Shown: positions 17,810 to 26,030, numbered from the stretch's first letter. The stretch: DNA of 64,000 bases from Sphingopyxis sp. UBA6723 (GCF_002454115.1 NZ_DKIH01000013.1:257717-321716), one strand, 5' to 3'. Numbers and translations are program-made. The notes: generated from the letters alone by a model not told the origin.

Positions 17810-18714
17810 CAGAAATACCCCTCCTGCTTCTTCTTCTCCATCGACGCATCGCCGCCATCCTTGTCGATGATCCGGCCCTGCCGCTCGCTGGTCGTCGTCA
17901 GCAGCATTTCCTGGATCACTTCCGACAGCGTCTTCGCCTCGCTCTCGACCGCGCCGGTCAGCGGGTAGCAGCCGAGCGTCCGGAAACGCACCGAACGCTC
18001 GACGGGCGTCTCACCCGGCAACAGCGGGAAGCGGTCATCATCGACCATCAGCAGCAAGCCATCGCGCTCCACCGTCGGACGCGGCGCGGCGAAATAGAGC
18101 GGGACGATCGGGATATTTTCGCGCGCAATATACTGCCAGATGTCGAGCTCGGTCCAGTTCGAGATCGGGAACACGCGGATGCTTTCGCCCTTGGCCTTCT
18201 TGGCATTGTAGAGGTTCCACAGCTCGGGGCGCTGCTTTTTCGGATCCCAGCCGTGGGTGCCGGTACGGAACGAAAAGATGCGTTCCTTCGCCCGGCTCTT
18301 TTCCTCGTCGCGCCGCGCGCCGCCAAAGGCGACGTCGAAACCATAGAGATCGAGCGCCTGCTTCAGCCCCTCGGTCTTCCACATGTCGGTGTGCAGCGGG
18401 CCATGGTCGAACGGGTTGATCCCGCGCTCCATCGCCTCCGGATTCTGATAGACGATCAGGTCCATGCCGCTTTCTGCGGCCATCCGGTCGCGTAGCTCGT
18501 ACATCGCCCGGAATTTCCACGTCGTATCGACATGAAGCAGCGGGAATGGCGGCGGCGAGGGATAGAAGGCCTTGCGCGCCAGATGCAGCATCACGGCGCT
18601 GTCCTTGCCGACGCTATACAGCATCACTGGCTTGACCGCGTCGGCCATCACTTCGCGCATGATATGAATGCTCTCGGCCTCAAGCCGGTCGAGATGGGTC
18701 AGCGTATCGGTCAT
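17809..18714 (-). CDS. cysD: Sulfate adenylyltransferase small subunit
   Basis: A 301-residue PP-loop ATP sulfurylase subunit that forms APS from ATP and sulfate. The PP-loop is YSVGKDSAVMLHLA near residue 43, followed by the DTTWKF and GINPFDHG blocks and GGARRDEEKSR. I start at the ATG giving MTDTLTHLDRLEAE, which has GGGCGGGG just upstream; the frame is open for another 96 bases but that stretch has no family match. It is the first gene of cysD-cysNC-cysQ, 82 bases downstream of a LysR gene on the same strand. The window lacks cysH and cysJI. Confidence 0.95.
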   Translation of the reverse strand: MTDTLTHLDRLEAESIHIMREVMADAVKPVMLYSVGKDSAVMLHLARKAFYPSPPPFPLLHVDTTWKFRAMYELRDRMAAESGMDLIVYQNPEAMERGINPFDHGPLHTDMWKTEGLKQALDLYGFDVAFGGARRDEEKSRAKERIFSFRTGTHGWDPKKQRPELWNLYNAKKAKGESIRVFPISNWTELDIWQYIARENIPIVPLYFAAPRPTVERDGLLLMVDDDRFPLLPGETPVERSVRFRTLGCYPLTGAVESEAKTLSEVIQEMLLTTTSERQGRIIDKDGGDASMEKKKQEGYF

Positions 18715-18796
18715 GCCCCGCCCTTGCCCCCGCGCCTCGGGACGATCAAGCTGTATGGCCTTTTGCCCATGCAAGCCAGACTTGTAAGGCGCCCGG

Positions 18797-19699
18797 TCAT
18801 CCGGCGGCATCGACCCGTGTCCGCCGCCAATCGGCGGCGATGGCGGTCACCGTATCGCGGGCATGTGCCAATCGCGGATCGACGTCGGGCAGTGCCGCCC
18901 ACGCCGGATCGACGATCAAGCCCAGCTCGCGCCGGAAATCATAGCCCGCGACCTTGAGCGGAACGATGCCCTCGATCGCCAGCGATACCGGCGCGGTGGT
19001 GATGCCGATGCCCGCAGCGACCATCCGCAGGCACCGTTCATCGCTCTCGCTGCGCAGGGCAAAGCGCGGGCGCACGCCGTGCCGGGTGAAGAAGCGGCTG
19101 GTCGCGTCGAGAAATTCGCACGAGCGGCGCGCGATCATCGTCTCGGCGGCGAGCTCCTCGGGGCCAACTTCGATCCGCCCCGCGAGCGGATGATCGGCGG
19201 CGATAAACATTGCCAACGGCTCTTCGTAGAGCGGCACGACCTCGTCGCCGCGCTCGCCGGGTCGCAGCGGGAGCAGGGCCATATTGATGCGCCCGCTGCC
19301 CAGCGATGCGCGGAGTTGGGATTCGCTGTTCTCGATCAGTTCCATGGCGAAGCTGGGCCGCAACGCCGTGACGACCGCCTGCAAAAACTCCCCCGAAACC
19401 GATCGGATCACGCCAAGCTTGAGTTCGGTCGCCTGCCGGTCACGCTCACGACCGAAATCGTCGGCGGCGCGAAACCCGCGCTCCAGATCGCGCGCAATCG
19501 GCAAGAACCGCCCGCCCGCTTCGGTGAGCCGGATCTGGCGGCGGTTACGGATGAACAGCGGCGTGCCGACCAGTTTTTCTAGCTCGGCAATCCCGCTCGA
19601 CAACGCTGGCTGCGTCACCCGAATCCGCGCCGCTGCCTGCGTAAAACTGCCGGCATCGACGACGGCGAGAAACTGGCGGACATGGGCGCGCTTAATCAT
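18797..19699 (-). CDS. LysR-family transcriptional regulator
   Basis: A 300-residue LysR-type regulator: a winged helix-turn-helix at residues 1-60 (FLAVVDAGSFTQAAARIRVTQPALS) and a periplasmic-binding-like effector domain after residue 90. Length is that of a standard LysR and shorter than CysB. It lies 82 bases upstream of cysD on the same strand and is divergent from the isovaleryl-CoA dehydrogenase operon, so either could be its target; the divergent arrangement with a palindrome between them slightly favours the leucine operon or simple autoregulation. The start MIKRAHVRQFL fits the family, but the ribosome-binding site is weak. Confidence 0.9.
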   Translation of the reverse strand: MIKRAHVRQFLAVVDAGSFTQAAARIRVTQPALSSGIAELEKLVGTPLFIRNRRQIRLTEAGGRFLPIARDLERGFRAADDFGRERDRQATELKLGVIRSVSGEFLQAVVTALRPSFAMELIENSESQLRASLGSGRINMALLPLRPGERGDEVVPLYEEPLAMFIAADHPLAGRIEVGPEELAAETMIARRSCEFLDATSRFFTRHGVRPRFALRSESDERCLRMVAAGIGITTAPVSLAIEGIVPLKVAGYDFRRELGLIVDPAWAALPDVDPRLAHARDTVTAIAADWRRTRVDAAG

Positions 19700-19700
19700 A

Positions 19701-19720
19701 GATTTTGCTTATGCTAAATC
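19701..19720. promoter_or_regulatory. Candidate LysR-type operator
   Basis: The sequence between GATTT (19701-19705) and AAATC (19716-19720) forms a 20-base site of the LysR form, arms GATTT/AAATC around a 10-base centre TGCTTATGCT, containing T-N11-A. It is AT-rich in a GC-rich region, lies two bases outside the LysR start codon and 80 bases before the isovaleryl-CoA dehydrogenase start. Binding here could control both divergent genes. This is inferred from symmetry and position only. Confidence 0.45.
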
Positions 19721-19800
19721 CCCTATCGTTTCAATTTCCATATGATCAATTTTTGGGGCAGTATCGCGCCCTGTCCTGCCCTCGATCGATAGGCCCATCC

Positions 19801-20970
19801 ATGCGCGCAACTCCCGACTTCGATTTCGCGCTCGGCGAAACCGCCGACATGATCCGTGAAACCACCGCCCGCTTTGCCGACGAACAGATCGCGCCGCTGG
19901 CCGCCAAGGCCGACGCCGACGACTGGTTTCCGCGCGACGAACTCTGGACGCGGATGGGCGATTTGGGTCTGCACGGCATCACGGTCGAGGAAGAATTTGG
20001 CGGGCTCGGCCTCGGTTATCTCGAGCATGTCATTGCGGTCGAAGAAGTGAGCCGCGCGAGCGGCGCGATTGGCCTGTCCTATGGCGCGCATTCGAACCTG
20101 TGCGTCAACCAGATCCGTCGCTGGGGCAATGCCGAACAGAAAGCGAAATATCTGCCCAAGCTGATCAGCGGCGAGCATGTCGGCAGCCTCGCGATGTCCG
20201 AAGCAGGCGCTGGCAGCGACGTCGTGTCGATGAAGCTGAAGGCCGACCGCGTTCAGGGCGGCTATGTGCTCAACGGCACCAAATTCTGGATCACCAACGC
20301 ATCCCACGCCGACACGCTGGTCGTCTATGCCAAGACGAGCCCCGAAGCCGGATCGCGCGGCATCACGGCTTTCCTGATCGAAAAGGATATGCCGGGGTTC
20401 AGCATCGGGCAAAAAATCGACAAGGTCGGCATGCGCGGATCGCCGACCGCCGAGCTGGTGTTCAATGATTGTGAAGTCTCCGAAGAGCAGGTGATGGGGC
20501 CGGAGAATGGCGGCGTCGGTGTGCTGATGTCCGGCCTCGACTATGAGCGCGTCGTGCTCGCCGGGCTCCAGCTCGGGATCATGCAGGCCTGCCTCGACAC
20601 CGTCATTCCCTATGTTCGTGACCGCAAACAGTTCGGCAAGCCGATCGGGTCGTTCCAGCTGATGCAGGCAAAAGTCGCCGACATGTATGTCGCGCTCCAG
20701 TCGGCGCGATCTTACGTCTATAACGTGGCCAAGGCGTGCGACGCGGGGCAGACGACGCGCTTCGACGCCGCAGGCTGCATCCTGCTCGCGAGCGAAAGCG
20801 CGGTGAAGGTCGCGGGCGAAGCGATTCAGGCGCTAGGCGGTGCAGGCTATACCAAGGACTGGCCGGTCGAGCGCTATTGGCGCGACGCCAAGCTGCTCGA
20901 CATTGGCGCGGGGACCAACGAGATCCGCCGGATGCTGATCGGCCGCGAACTGATCGGCGCCGGCGCGTGA
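19801..20970 (+). CDS. Isovaleryl-CoA dehydrogenase
   Basis: A 389-residue acyl-CoA dehydrogenase that most likely converts isovaleryl-CoA to 3-methylcrotonyl-CoA in leucine breakdown. The segment SGLDYERVVLAGLQLGIMQ carries the catalytic glutamate in the interior position (Glu249) characteristic of isovaleryl-CoA dehydrogenase, instead of the C-terminal position of other family members, where GTNEIRRM has no glutamate at the usual site. The motif AMSEAGAGSDVVSMK is also typical. I start at the ATG giving MRATPDFDFALG; an open extension to 19705 crosses the promoter region. Both carboxylase subunits for the next step follow in the same operon. The liuA/ivd symbol fits but I leave it blank. 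Confidence 0.92.
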   Translation: MRATPDFDFALGETADMIRETTARFADEQIAPLAAKADADDWFPRDELWTRMGDLGLHGITVEEEFGGLGLGYLEHVIAVEEVSRASGAIGLSYGAHSNLCVNQIRRWGNAEQKAKYLPKLISGEHVGSLAMSEAGAGSDVVSMKLKADRVQGGYVLNGTKFWITNASHADTLVVYAKTSPEAGSRGITAFLIEKDMPGFSIGQKIDKVGMRGSPTAELVFNDCEVSEEQVMGPENGGVGVLMSGLDYERVVLAGLQLGIMQACLDTVIPYVRDRKQFGKPIGSFQLMQAKVADMYVALQSARSYVYNVAKACDAGQTTRFDAAGCILLASESAVKVAGEAIQALGGAGYTKDWPVERYWRDAKLLDIGAGTNEIRRMLIGRELIGAGA

Positions 20971-21317
20971 TCTGGCTTTGGCTGTCGGCAGCCTTCATGG
21001 CGACGACGGCCTTGGTGCATGGCGCCTTGGGCGAAAAGCGGCTGATCCAGCCACTGCTCGAACTCGATCAGGGGATCATGGCGGTCGCCCTCGCGCGCCG
21101 CGTGTTTCGCTTTGCCTGGCATGCGATGTCGGTGCTGATGCTGGTATCGGCAGCCTCGGTCATCTGGCCGGGAACACCGCGCGACCTGATCTTGCTGATC
21201 GGTGCGGCTTGGACCGCGGTGGGGTTGTTCGACGCCGTCTATACCCGCGGACGGCACATCGGCTGGCCGATCCTCACTGCGTCGGGCGTGCTTGCGATCT
21301 TGGGCGCGACGGCATGA
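20967..21317 (+). CDS. Small integral membrane protein, unknown function
   Basis: A 116-residue hydrophobic protein with about four membrane helices: residues 2-20, 42-66 with FRFAWHAMSVLML, 73-90, and 99-115. Starts at a GTG whose last bases form the stop of the upstream dehydrogenase (GTGA overlap), so it is translated by coupling. A histidine in the second helix and basic loop residues RRVFR are noticeable. I recognise no family. Its conserved-looking position inside the isovalerate operon suggests a role in transport or membrane attachment of the pathway, but this is inference. Confidence 0.8.
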   Translation: MIWLWLSAAFMATTALVHGALGEKRLIQPLLELDQGIMAVALARRVFRFAWHAMSVLMLVSAASVIWPGTPRDLILLIGAAWTAVGLFDAVYTRGRHIGWPILTASGVLAILGATA

Positions 21318-21607
21318 ACGACACGCTGCTTACCGCCCTCCAGTACTACGGCGCCGGGGCATCGACGCTGGCGGCGCTGATCGTCTCGCTGAACCTCGGC
21401 CGTCGCCGCACCGGCTGGGCCTTTGTCATCTTTGTTACCAGCAGCATCGCGCTGATCGCATGGGGCTTTCTGCAGCCCGACAGCGAGGGTATCGGCTGGC
21501 AGAATATCGCACTGCTGATCATCAATGCGATCGGCGTCTATCGTTACCTGATCCTGAAAGATAAACCGGGCGATCCGGACGAAACGCAGGGAGAGACTGA
21601 ACAGTGA
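21314..21607 (+). CDS. Small membrane protein, unknown function
   Basis: A 97-residue protein with three hydrophobic segments (about residues 8-27, 34-51 and 63-80) and an acidic C-terminal tail (KPGDPDETQGETEQ) likely in the cytoplasm. It overlaps the preceding gene by four bases (ATGA) and the following carboxylase gene by four bases (GTGA), so all three are translationally coupled. No family is evident; a loose resemblance to one PnuC-type helix bundle is too weak to use. With its neighbour it forms a two-gene membrane pair of unknown function. Confidence 0.8.
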   Translation: MNDTLLTALQYYGAGASTLAALIVSLNLGRRRTGWAFVIFVTSSIALIAWGFLQPDSEGIGWQNIALLIINAIGVYRYLILKDKPGDPDETQGETEQ

Positions 21608-23202
21608 GCGCACCGGTTCTTGGCACCAATGTCGATCCCGACAGCGACGAGTTTCGCACCCGCGCCGCGTACAATCGTGCGCTGAAGGATGAGCTGTGGG
21701 CGCGCGTTGCCGAAGCGGCGCTGGGCGGCAATGAGAAATCGCGTGAGCGGCACACCAGCCGCGGCAAATTGCTGCCGCGCGAGCGCGTCGAGCGGCTGCT
21801 CGATCCGGGTTCGCCCTTCCTCGAAATCGGCCAGCTTGCGGCGAACGACCTTTACGAAGGCGAAGTGCCGGGTGCGGGGATGATCTGCGGCATCGGCCGC
21901 GTGTCGGGGCGCCAGTGCATGATCGTGTGCAACGACGCGACGGTGAAGGGCGGGACTTATTATCCGCTAACCGTAAAAAAGCATCTGCGGGCGCAGGAAA
22001 TCGCGCTCGAAAACCGGCTGCCCTGTATCTACCTCGTCGATAGCGGTGGCGCGAACCTGCCGCATCAGGATCAGGTCTTTCCCGATCGCGACCATTTCGG
22101 GCGCATCTTTTTCAACCAGGCGAATATGTCGGCGCGGCGCATCCCGCAGATTGCGTGCGTGATGGGAAGCTGCACGGCTGGTGGTGCTTATGTGCCCGCG
22201 ATGTCTGACGAGACGGTGATCGTGCGAAATCAGGGCACGATCTTCCTCGCCGGTCCGCCGCTGGTGAAGGCCGCGACGGGTGAAGAAATCAGCGCCGAGG
22301 ATCTGGGCGGCGGCGACCTGCATGCGCGCAAGTCGGGCGTCGTCGATCATCTGGCCGAGAATGACGAACATGCGCTGACCATCGTGCGCGATATCGTCAG
22401 CCATCTGGGCTCCGACACCGGATTCGAGGTCGCGCTGAAAGACCCGCGCCCGCCCAAATATGATCCCGAGCAACTCTACGGCGTCGTCCCCGACGACGTC
22501 CGCGCGCCCTATGACGTCCACGAAGCCATTGCGCGGATCGTCGATGCCAGCGAGTTTCATGAGTTCAAGGCCAATTACGGCAGCACGCTCGTGTGCGGCT
22601 TCGCGCATATCTGGGGCATCCCCGTCGCGATCCTCGCCAACAACGGCGTGCTGTTCAGCGAGTCTGCGGTCAAGGGCGCGCATTTCATCGAGCTGGCGCA
22701 GCAACGGCGCATCCCGCTGCTTTTCCTCCAGAACATCAGCGGCTTCATGGTCGGCGGCAAATATGAGGCCGAGGGCATCGCCAAACATGGCGCCAAGCTG
22801 GTGACCGCGGTGGCGACCGCGACGGTACCCAAGGTCACGGTACTGATCGGCGGGAGTTTCGGCGCAGGCAATTACGGCATGTGCGGCCGCGCTTACTCAC
22901 CGCGTTTCCTGTTCACCTGGCCCAATGCGCGGATCAGCGTGATGGGCGGCGAACAGGCGGCGAGCGTGCTGGCGACGGTCCACCGCGACGCCGACAAATG
23001 GACGCCCGAGGAAGCCGAGGCCTTCAAGGCGCCGATCCGCCAGAAATATGAGGATGAGGGCAACCCATACCACGCGACCGCGCGCCTCTGGGACGATGGC
23101 ATCATCGATCCCGCGCAGACGCGCGATGTTTTGGGGCTGGCCTTTGCGGCGACGCTGAATGCCCCGGTCGAGGACCGCGGGTTCGGCGTGTTCAGGATGT
23201 GA
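21604..23202 (+). CDS. Methylcrotonyl-CoA carboxylase carboxyltransferase (beta) subunit
   Basis: A 532-residue carboxyltransferase of the acyl-CoA carboxylase beta family, transferring carboxyl from biotin to 3-methylcrotonyl-CoA. Length and the crotonase-like double fold fit MCC-beta; visible motifs are FLEIGQLAANDLY, GGTYYPLTVKKHLRAQEIA, the oxyanion region MGSCTAGGAYVPAMSDE and, in the second half, GGSFGAGNYGMCGRAY. It starts with GTG overlapping the previous gene. The neighbouring biotin carboxylase and isovaleryl-CoA dehydrogenase favour methylcrotonyl-CoA over propionyl- or geranyl-CoA as substrate; geranyl-CoA carboxylase remains an alternative. Confidence 0.93.
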   Translation: MSAPVLGTNVDPDSDEFRTRAAYNRALKDELWARVAEAALGGNEKSRERHTSRGKLLPRERVERLLDPGSPFLEIGQLAANDLYEGEVPGAGMICGIGRVSGRQCMIVCNDATVKGGTYYPLTVKKHLRAQEIALENRLPCIYLVDSGGANLPHQDQVFPDRDHFGRIFFNQANMSARRIPQIACVMGSCTAGGAYVPAMSDETVIVRNQGTIFLAGPPLVKAATGEEISAEDLGGGDLHARKSGVVDHLAENDEHALTIVRDIVSHLGSDTGFEVALKDPRPPKYDPEQLYGVVPDDVRAPYDVHEAIARIVDASEFHEFKANYGSTLVCGFAHIWGIPVAILANNGVLFSESAVKGAHFIELAQQRRIPLLFLQNISGFMVGGKYEAEGIAKHGAKLVTAVATATVPKVTVLIGGSFGAGNYGMCGRAYSPRFLFTWPNARISVMGGEQAASVLATVHRDADKWTPEEAEAFKAPIRQKYEDEGNPYHATARLWDDGIIDPAQTRDVLGLAFAATLNAPVEDRGFGVFRM

Positions 23203-23214
23203 TGGGAGGATATA

Positions 23215-23478
23215 ATGGCAAACGGACGTCCCGGCGACCACCCTTTCACCGACATCTTGCATTATGGCAGTTCGGAATATGGCGAACCAATCGACTCAGT
23301 CGTGAAGGAAATGTCGAAACACCCGCTCTTCTTCAAAGTTCGAGACAACGTCGCTGACCTCCTCTGGAAAAAATCCCCTTTTGGACGGCAAGCCGAGAAA
23401 GAAGCGCTCCTCGTCGAGACTGAAATTGCCCTAGCTGCAATTTCCAGCCGCTTAGAAAAACTGGCAGAAGAAAAATGA
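23215..23478 (+). CDS. Small hypothetical protein between carboxylase subunits
   Basis: An 87-residue soluble protein with no recognised family. It has an N-terminal block HPFTDILHYGSSEYGEPIDS and an acidic/basic amphipathic helical C-terminus (about residues 55-87) that could form a coiled coil. It has an excellent ribosome-binding site (GGGAGG, six bases before ATG) and overlaps the next gene by four bases (ATGA), so it is surely translated with the operon. Base composition is clearly lower in GC (about 50 percent by hand count over 23281-23460) than the flanking genes. It could be an assembly or regulatory partner of the carboxylase, or an acquired insert. Confidence 0.8.
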   Translation: MANGRPGDHPFTDILHYGSSEYGEPIDSVVKEMSKHPLFFKVRDNVADLLWKKSPFGRQAEKEALLVETEIALAAISSRLEKLAEEK

Positions 23479-25409
23479 TCACCTCCCTCCTCATCGCCAA
23501 TCGCGGCGAGATCGCCTGCCGCATCATCCGCACCGCGCGCGAGATGGGCATTCGCACCGTTGCGGTCTATTCGGACGCCGACGCCCAGGCGCTGCATGTC
23601 CGGCAGGCCGACGAGGCCGTCCACATCGGGCCGTCGCCAGCGCGTGAATCCTATCTGGTCGGCGAAAAGATCATCGCCGCCGCGCAGGCGACCGGCGCCG
23701 AGGCAATCCATCCGGGTTATGGTTTCTTGTCCGAGAACGCCGCGTTCGCGCAGGCCGTCATCGACGCCGGGCTGATTTGGGTCGGCCCCAACCCCGCGTC
23801 GATCACCGCGATGGGGTTGAAGGATGCCGCCAAGAAGCTAATGGCGGAAGCTGGCGTGCCCGTCACTCCCGGCTATATGGGCGAAAACCAGGACCCCGCC
23901 TTCCTCGCCGAGCGCGCTGCCGAAATCGGCTATCCCGTCCTGATCAAGGCGGTCGCGGGCGGCGGCGGCAAGGGGATGCGCAAGGTCGATGCTGCCCCCG
24001 ACTTCATCGACGCACTCGCCTCGTGCCAGCGCGAGGCGGCGGCCTCGTTCGGCAACGACCATGTCCTGATCGAGAAATATATCCTGACCCCGCGCCATAT
24101 CGAGGTGCAGGTGTTCGGCGATACACACGGCAATGTCGTCCACCTGTTCGAGCGCGACTGCTCGCTGCAACGTCGTCACCAAAAGGTCATTGAAGAAGCC
24201 CCCGCCCCCGGCATGGACAAGGTCACCCGCGAAGCACTGTGCGCCGCCGCGGTCCGCGCCGCGCAGGCGGTCGATTATGTCGGCGCCGGGACGATCGAAT
24301 TCATCGCCGACGCCAGCGAAGGCCTGCGCGCCGACCGCATCTGGTTCATGGAAATGAACACGCGTTTGCAGGTCGAGCATCCGGTGACCGAGGAAATCAC
24401 CGGGGTCGATCTGGTCGAGTGGCAGCTTCGGGTGGCAAGCGGCGAGCCGATCCCGCTCAGACAGGAAGAGCTCGCAATTAAAGGCTGGGCAATGGAAGCG
24501 CGGCTCTATGCCGAAGATCCGGCCAAGGGCTTCCTCCCGAGTGTCGGGCGGCTGGACTATTTCAGCCTGCCCCGTTTGTATCGCGGCAAACGCTTTCGTG
24601 TCGAAACTGGCGTGCAGGAGGGGGATGCGATTTCGCCCTATTACGACCCGATGATTGCGAAGCTTGTCACTTGGGGCGAAGATCGGGCGGCGGCAATTGC
24701 CAATCTGAGGGAAATGGCGGAGGACGTGCGTTGTTGGCCGGTCAAAACCAATGCCGGTTTCCTCTACTTGGCGTTATCAGATAACGCTTTCGAAGTCGGC
24801 AAAGTGGACACCGGCCTAATTGCGCGCGAAGGTGAAAAGCTGATCCCCGATGCAGAAGCGCCCGAGGCTGTATTGCAGGCCGTTACACACCTTGTTGTCG
24901 ACAATAGCCTAGGCGGCGGAGCGACGGACATCCGCGAAACCTGGCTCAAAACGGATCATGGGGCGTGGAGCAATGTTGGTTTTCGATTGAATCGGACGCC
25001 CGCCTCCACGATGGTTCGCTTAGAAGAAGGTGGCCTTGTCTATGAAATTGCATTTCAGGATCGGAGCATCGACCACTGTCCTTGGGTCGAACGACTAGGG
25101 GACGGGTGGGTAGTGACAGAGCACGGGGTGACGCGCCTGTTCCACGAATACCGAGCCTCCGGCAACGCGGCGGGCGGTGCTTCCGACGGCGCAATCCTCT
25201 CTCCCATGCCCGGCAAGGTCATTACGGTCGAAGTCGCTGCGGGCGACACTGTGACCAAAGGCCAGAAGCTGCTCACCCTCGAAGCGATGAAGATGGAGCA
25301 TAGCCTGACCGCGCCGTTCGACGGCGTGGTGGCCGAGCTCAATGCGACCGCAGGCGCTCAGGTGCAGGTCGAGGCGTTGCTGGTGCGGATCGAGGCGGCG
25401 GCGGAATGA
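23475..25409 (+). CDS. Methylcrotonyl-CoA carboxylase biotin-containing (alpha) subunit
   Basis: A 644-residue biotin carboxylase / biotin carboxyl carrier fusion. The N-terminal half has the ATP-grasp enzyme with LIANRGEIACRIIRTA, the glycine-rich loop KAVAGGGGKGMRKV, and MEMNTRLQVEHPVTE. The C-terminal biotinyl domain has EAMKMEHSL with the biotinylated lysine at residue 606. The stretch between (about residues 430-560, the BT linker) is coded by visibly lower-GC DNA than the rest. Coupled to the preceding small gene by an ATGA overlap. Together with the beta subunit it makes 3-methylglutaconyl-CoA in leucine catabolism. Confidence 0.94.
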   Translation: MITSLLIANRGEIACRIIRTAREMGIRTVAVYSDADAQALHVRQADEAVHIGPSPARESYLVGEKIIAAAQATGAEAIHPGYGFLSENAAFAQAVIDAGLIWVGPNPASITAMGLKDAAKKLMAEAGVPVTPGYMGENQDPAFLAERAAEIGYPVLIKAVAGGGGKGMRKVDAAPDFIDALASCQREAAASFGNDHVLIEKYILTPRHIEVQVFGDTHGNVVHLFERDCSLQRRHQKVIEEAPAPGMDKVTREALCAAAVRAAQAVDYVGAGTIEFIADASEGLRADRIWFMEMNTRLQVEHPVTEEITGVDLVEWQLRVASGEPIPLRQEELAIKGWAMEARLYAEDPAKGFLPSVGRLDYFSLPRLYRGKRFRVETGVQEGDAISPYYDPMIAKLVTWGEDRAAAIANLREMAEDVRCWPVKTNAGFLYLALSDNAFEVGKVDTGLIAREGEKLIPDAEAPEAVLQAVTHLVVDNSLGGGATDIRETWLKTDHGAWSNVGFRLNRTPASTMVRLEEGGLVYEIAFQDRSIDHCPWVERLGDGWVVTEHGVTRLFHEYRASGNAAGGASDGAILSPMPGKVITVEVAAGDTVTKGQKLLTLEAMKMEHSLTAPFDGVVAELNATAGAQVQVEALLVRIEAAAE

Positions 25410-25412
25410 GCA

Positions 25413-25573
25413 TCCTTCTCCCGGCGGGAGAAGGATATGGAGCCTTATCGCGCAGCGATTAGGCGGAGTTGGATGAGGGGTTGCGAGCTATCGGGAGGGC
25501 ACAGCCCCTCACCCAGCTACGACTAGCCAGCAAGCTGGCAAGTCTCCGCATCCCTCTCCCCATGGGAGAGGAA
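25413..25573. repeat. Dispersed inverted repeat, CTCTCCC family, copy 2
   Basis: About 160 bases with the same block order as the element at 13661-13822: an outer CCTTCTCCC...GGGAGAAGG arm, TTGGATGAGGGGTT, GCCCCTCACCC, then AGCAAGCTGGCAAG and a final CCCTCTCCCC...GGGAGAGGAA arm. It separates the MCC-alpha gene from maoC within a probably continuous operon, and its right arm provides GGAGAGG, the Shine-Dalgarno sequence of maoC. Insertion of a mobile repeat into an operon without loss of the downstream gene is the likely history. Confidence 0.75.
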
Positions 25574-25577
25574 TTAC

Positions 25578-26027
25578 ATGGCCGGCAAATATTTTGACGA
25601 ATGGACCATCGGCGACACGCTGACTCACGATATCCGCCGCACCGTGACCGAGACCGACAATCTGCTGTTCACCGTGATGACGCACAACCCACAGCCGCTG
25701 CACCTCGACATCGAGGCGGCGAAGGCGTCGGAATTCGGTCAGATCCTCGTCAACGGCACCTTCACCTTCAGCCTGATGGTCGGGCTGTCGGTCGGCGACA
25801 CGACGCTCGGCACGCTCGTCGCGAACCTCGGCTATGACAAGCTGGTCATGCCCAAGCCGGTGTTCATCGGCGATACCCTGCGCGCGGAGAGCGAAGTCAT
25901 CGGGCTGAAGGAGTCGAAATCGCGCCCGAATGCGGGGATCGTGACGTTCCTGCACCGCTGCATCAACCAGCACGATGAACTTGTCTGCCAGTGCGAGCGT
26001 TCGACGCTTGTTCACCGGAAACCATAG
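25578..26027 (+). CDS. MaoC-family (R)-hydratase
   Basis: A 149-residue hot-dog-fold hydratase. The N-terminal part GKYFDEWTIGDTLTHDIRRTVTETD and the motif LFTVMTHNPQPLHLDIEAA, with the Asp-His catalytic pair region, are typical of MaoC-like mesaconyl-CoA/itaconyl-CoA hydratases; VNGTFTFSLMVGLSVGDTTLGT follows. It is next to a CitE-like lyase, a pair found in itaconate and ethylmalonyl-CoA pathways. Here it sits in the leucine operon in place of a crotonase-type methylglutaconyl-CoA hydratase. Activity on 3-methylglutaconyl-CoA is a guess; a C4/C5 dicarboxylyl-CoA substrate is expected from the family. Confidence 0.9.
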   Translation: MAGKYFDEWTIGDTLTHDIRRTVTETDNLLFTVMTHNPQPLHLDIEAAKASEFGQILVNGTFTFSLMVGLSVGDTTLGTLVANLGYDKLVMPKPVFIGDTLRAESEVIGLKESKSRPNAGIVTFLHRCINQHDELVCQCERSTLVHRKP

Positions 26028-26030
26028 ATC

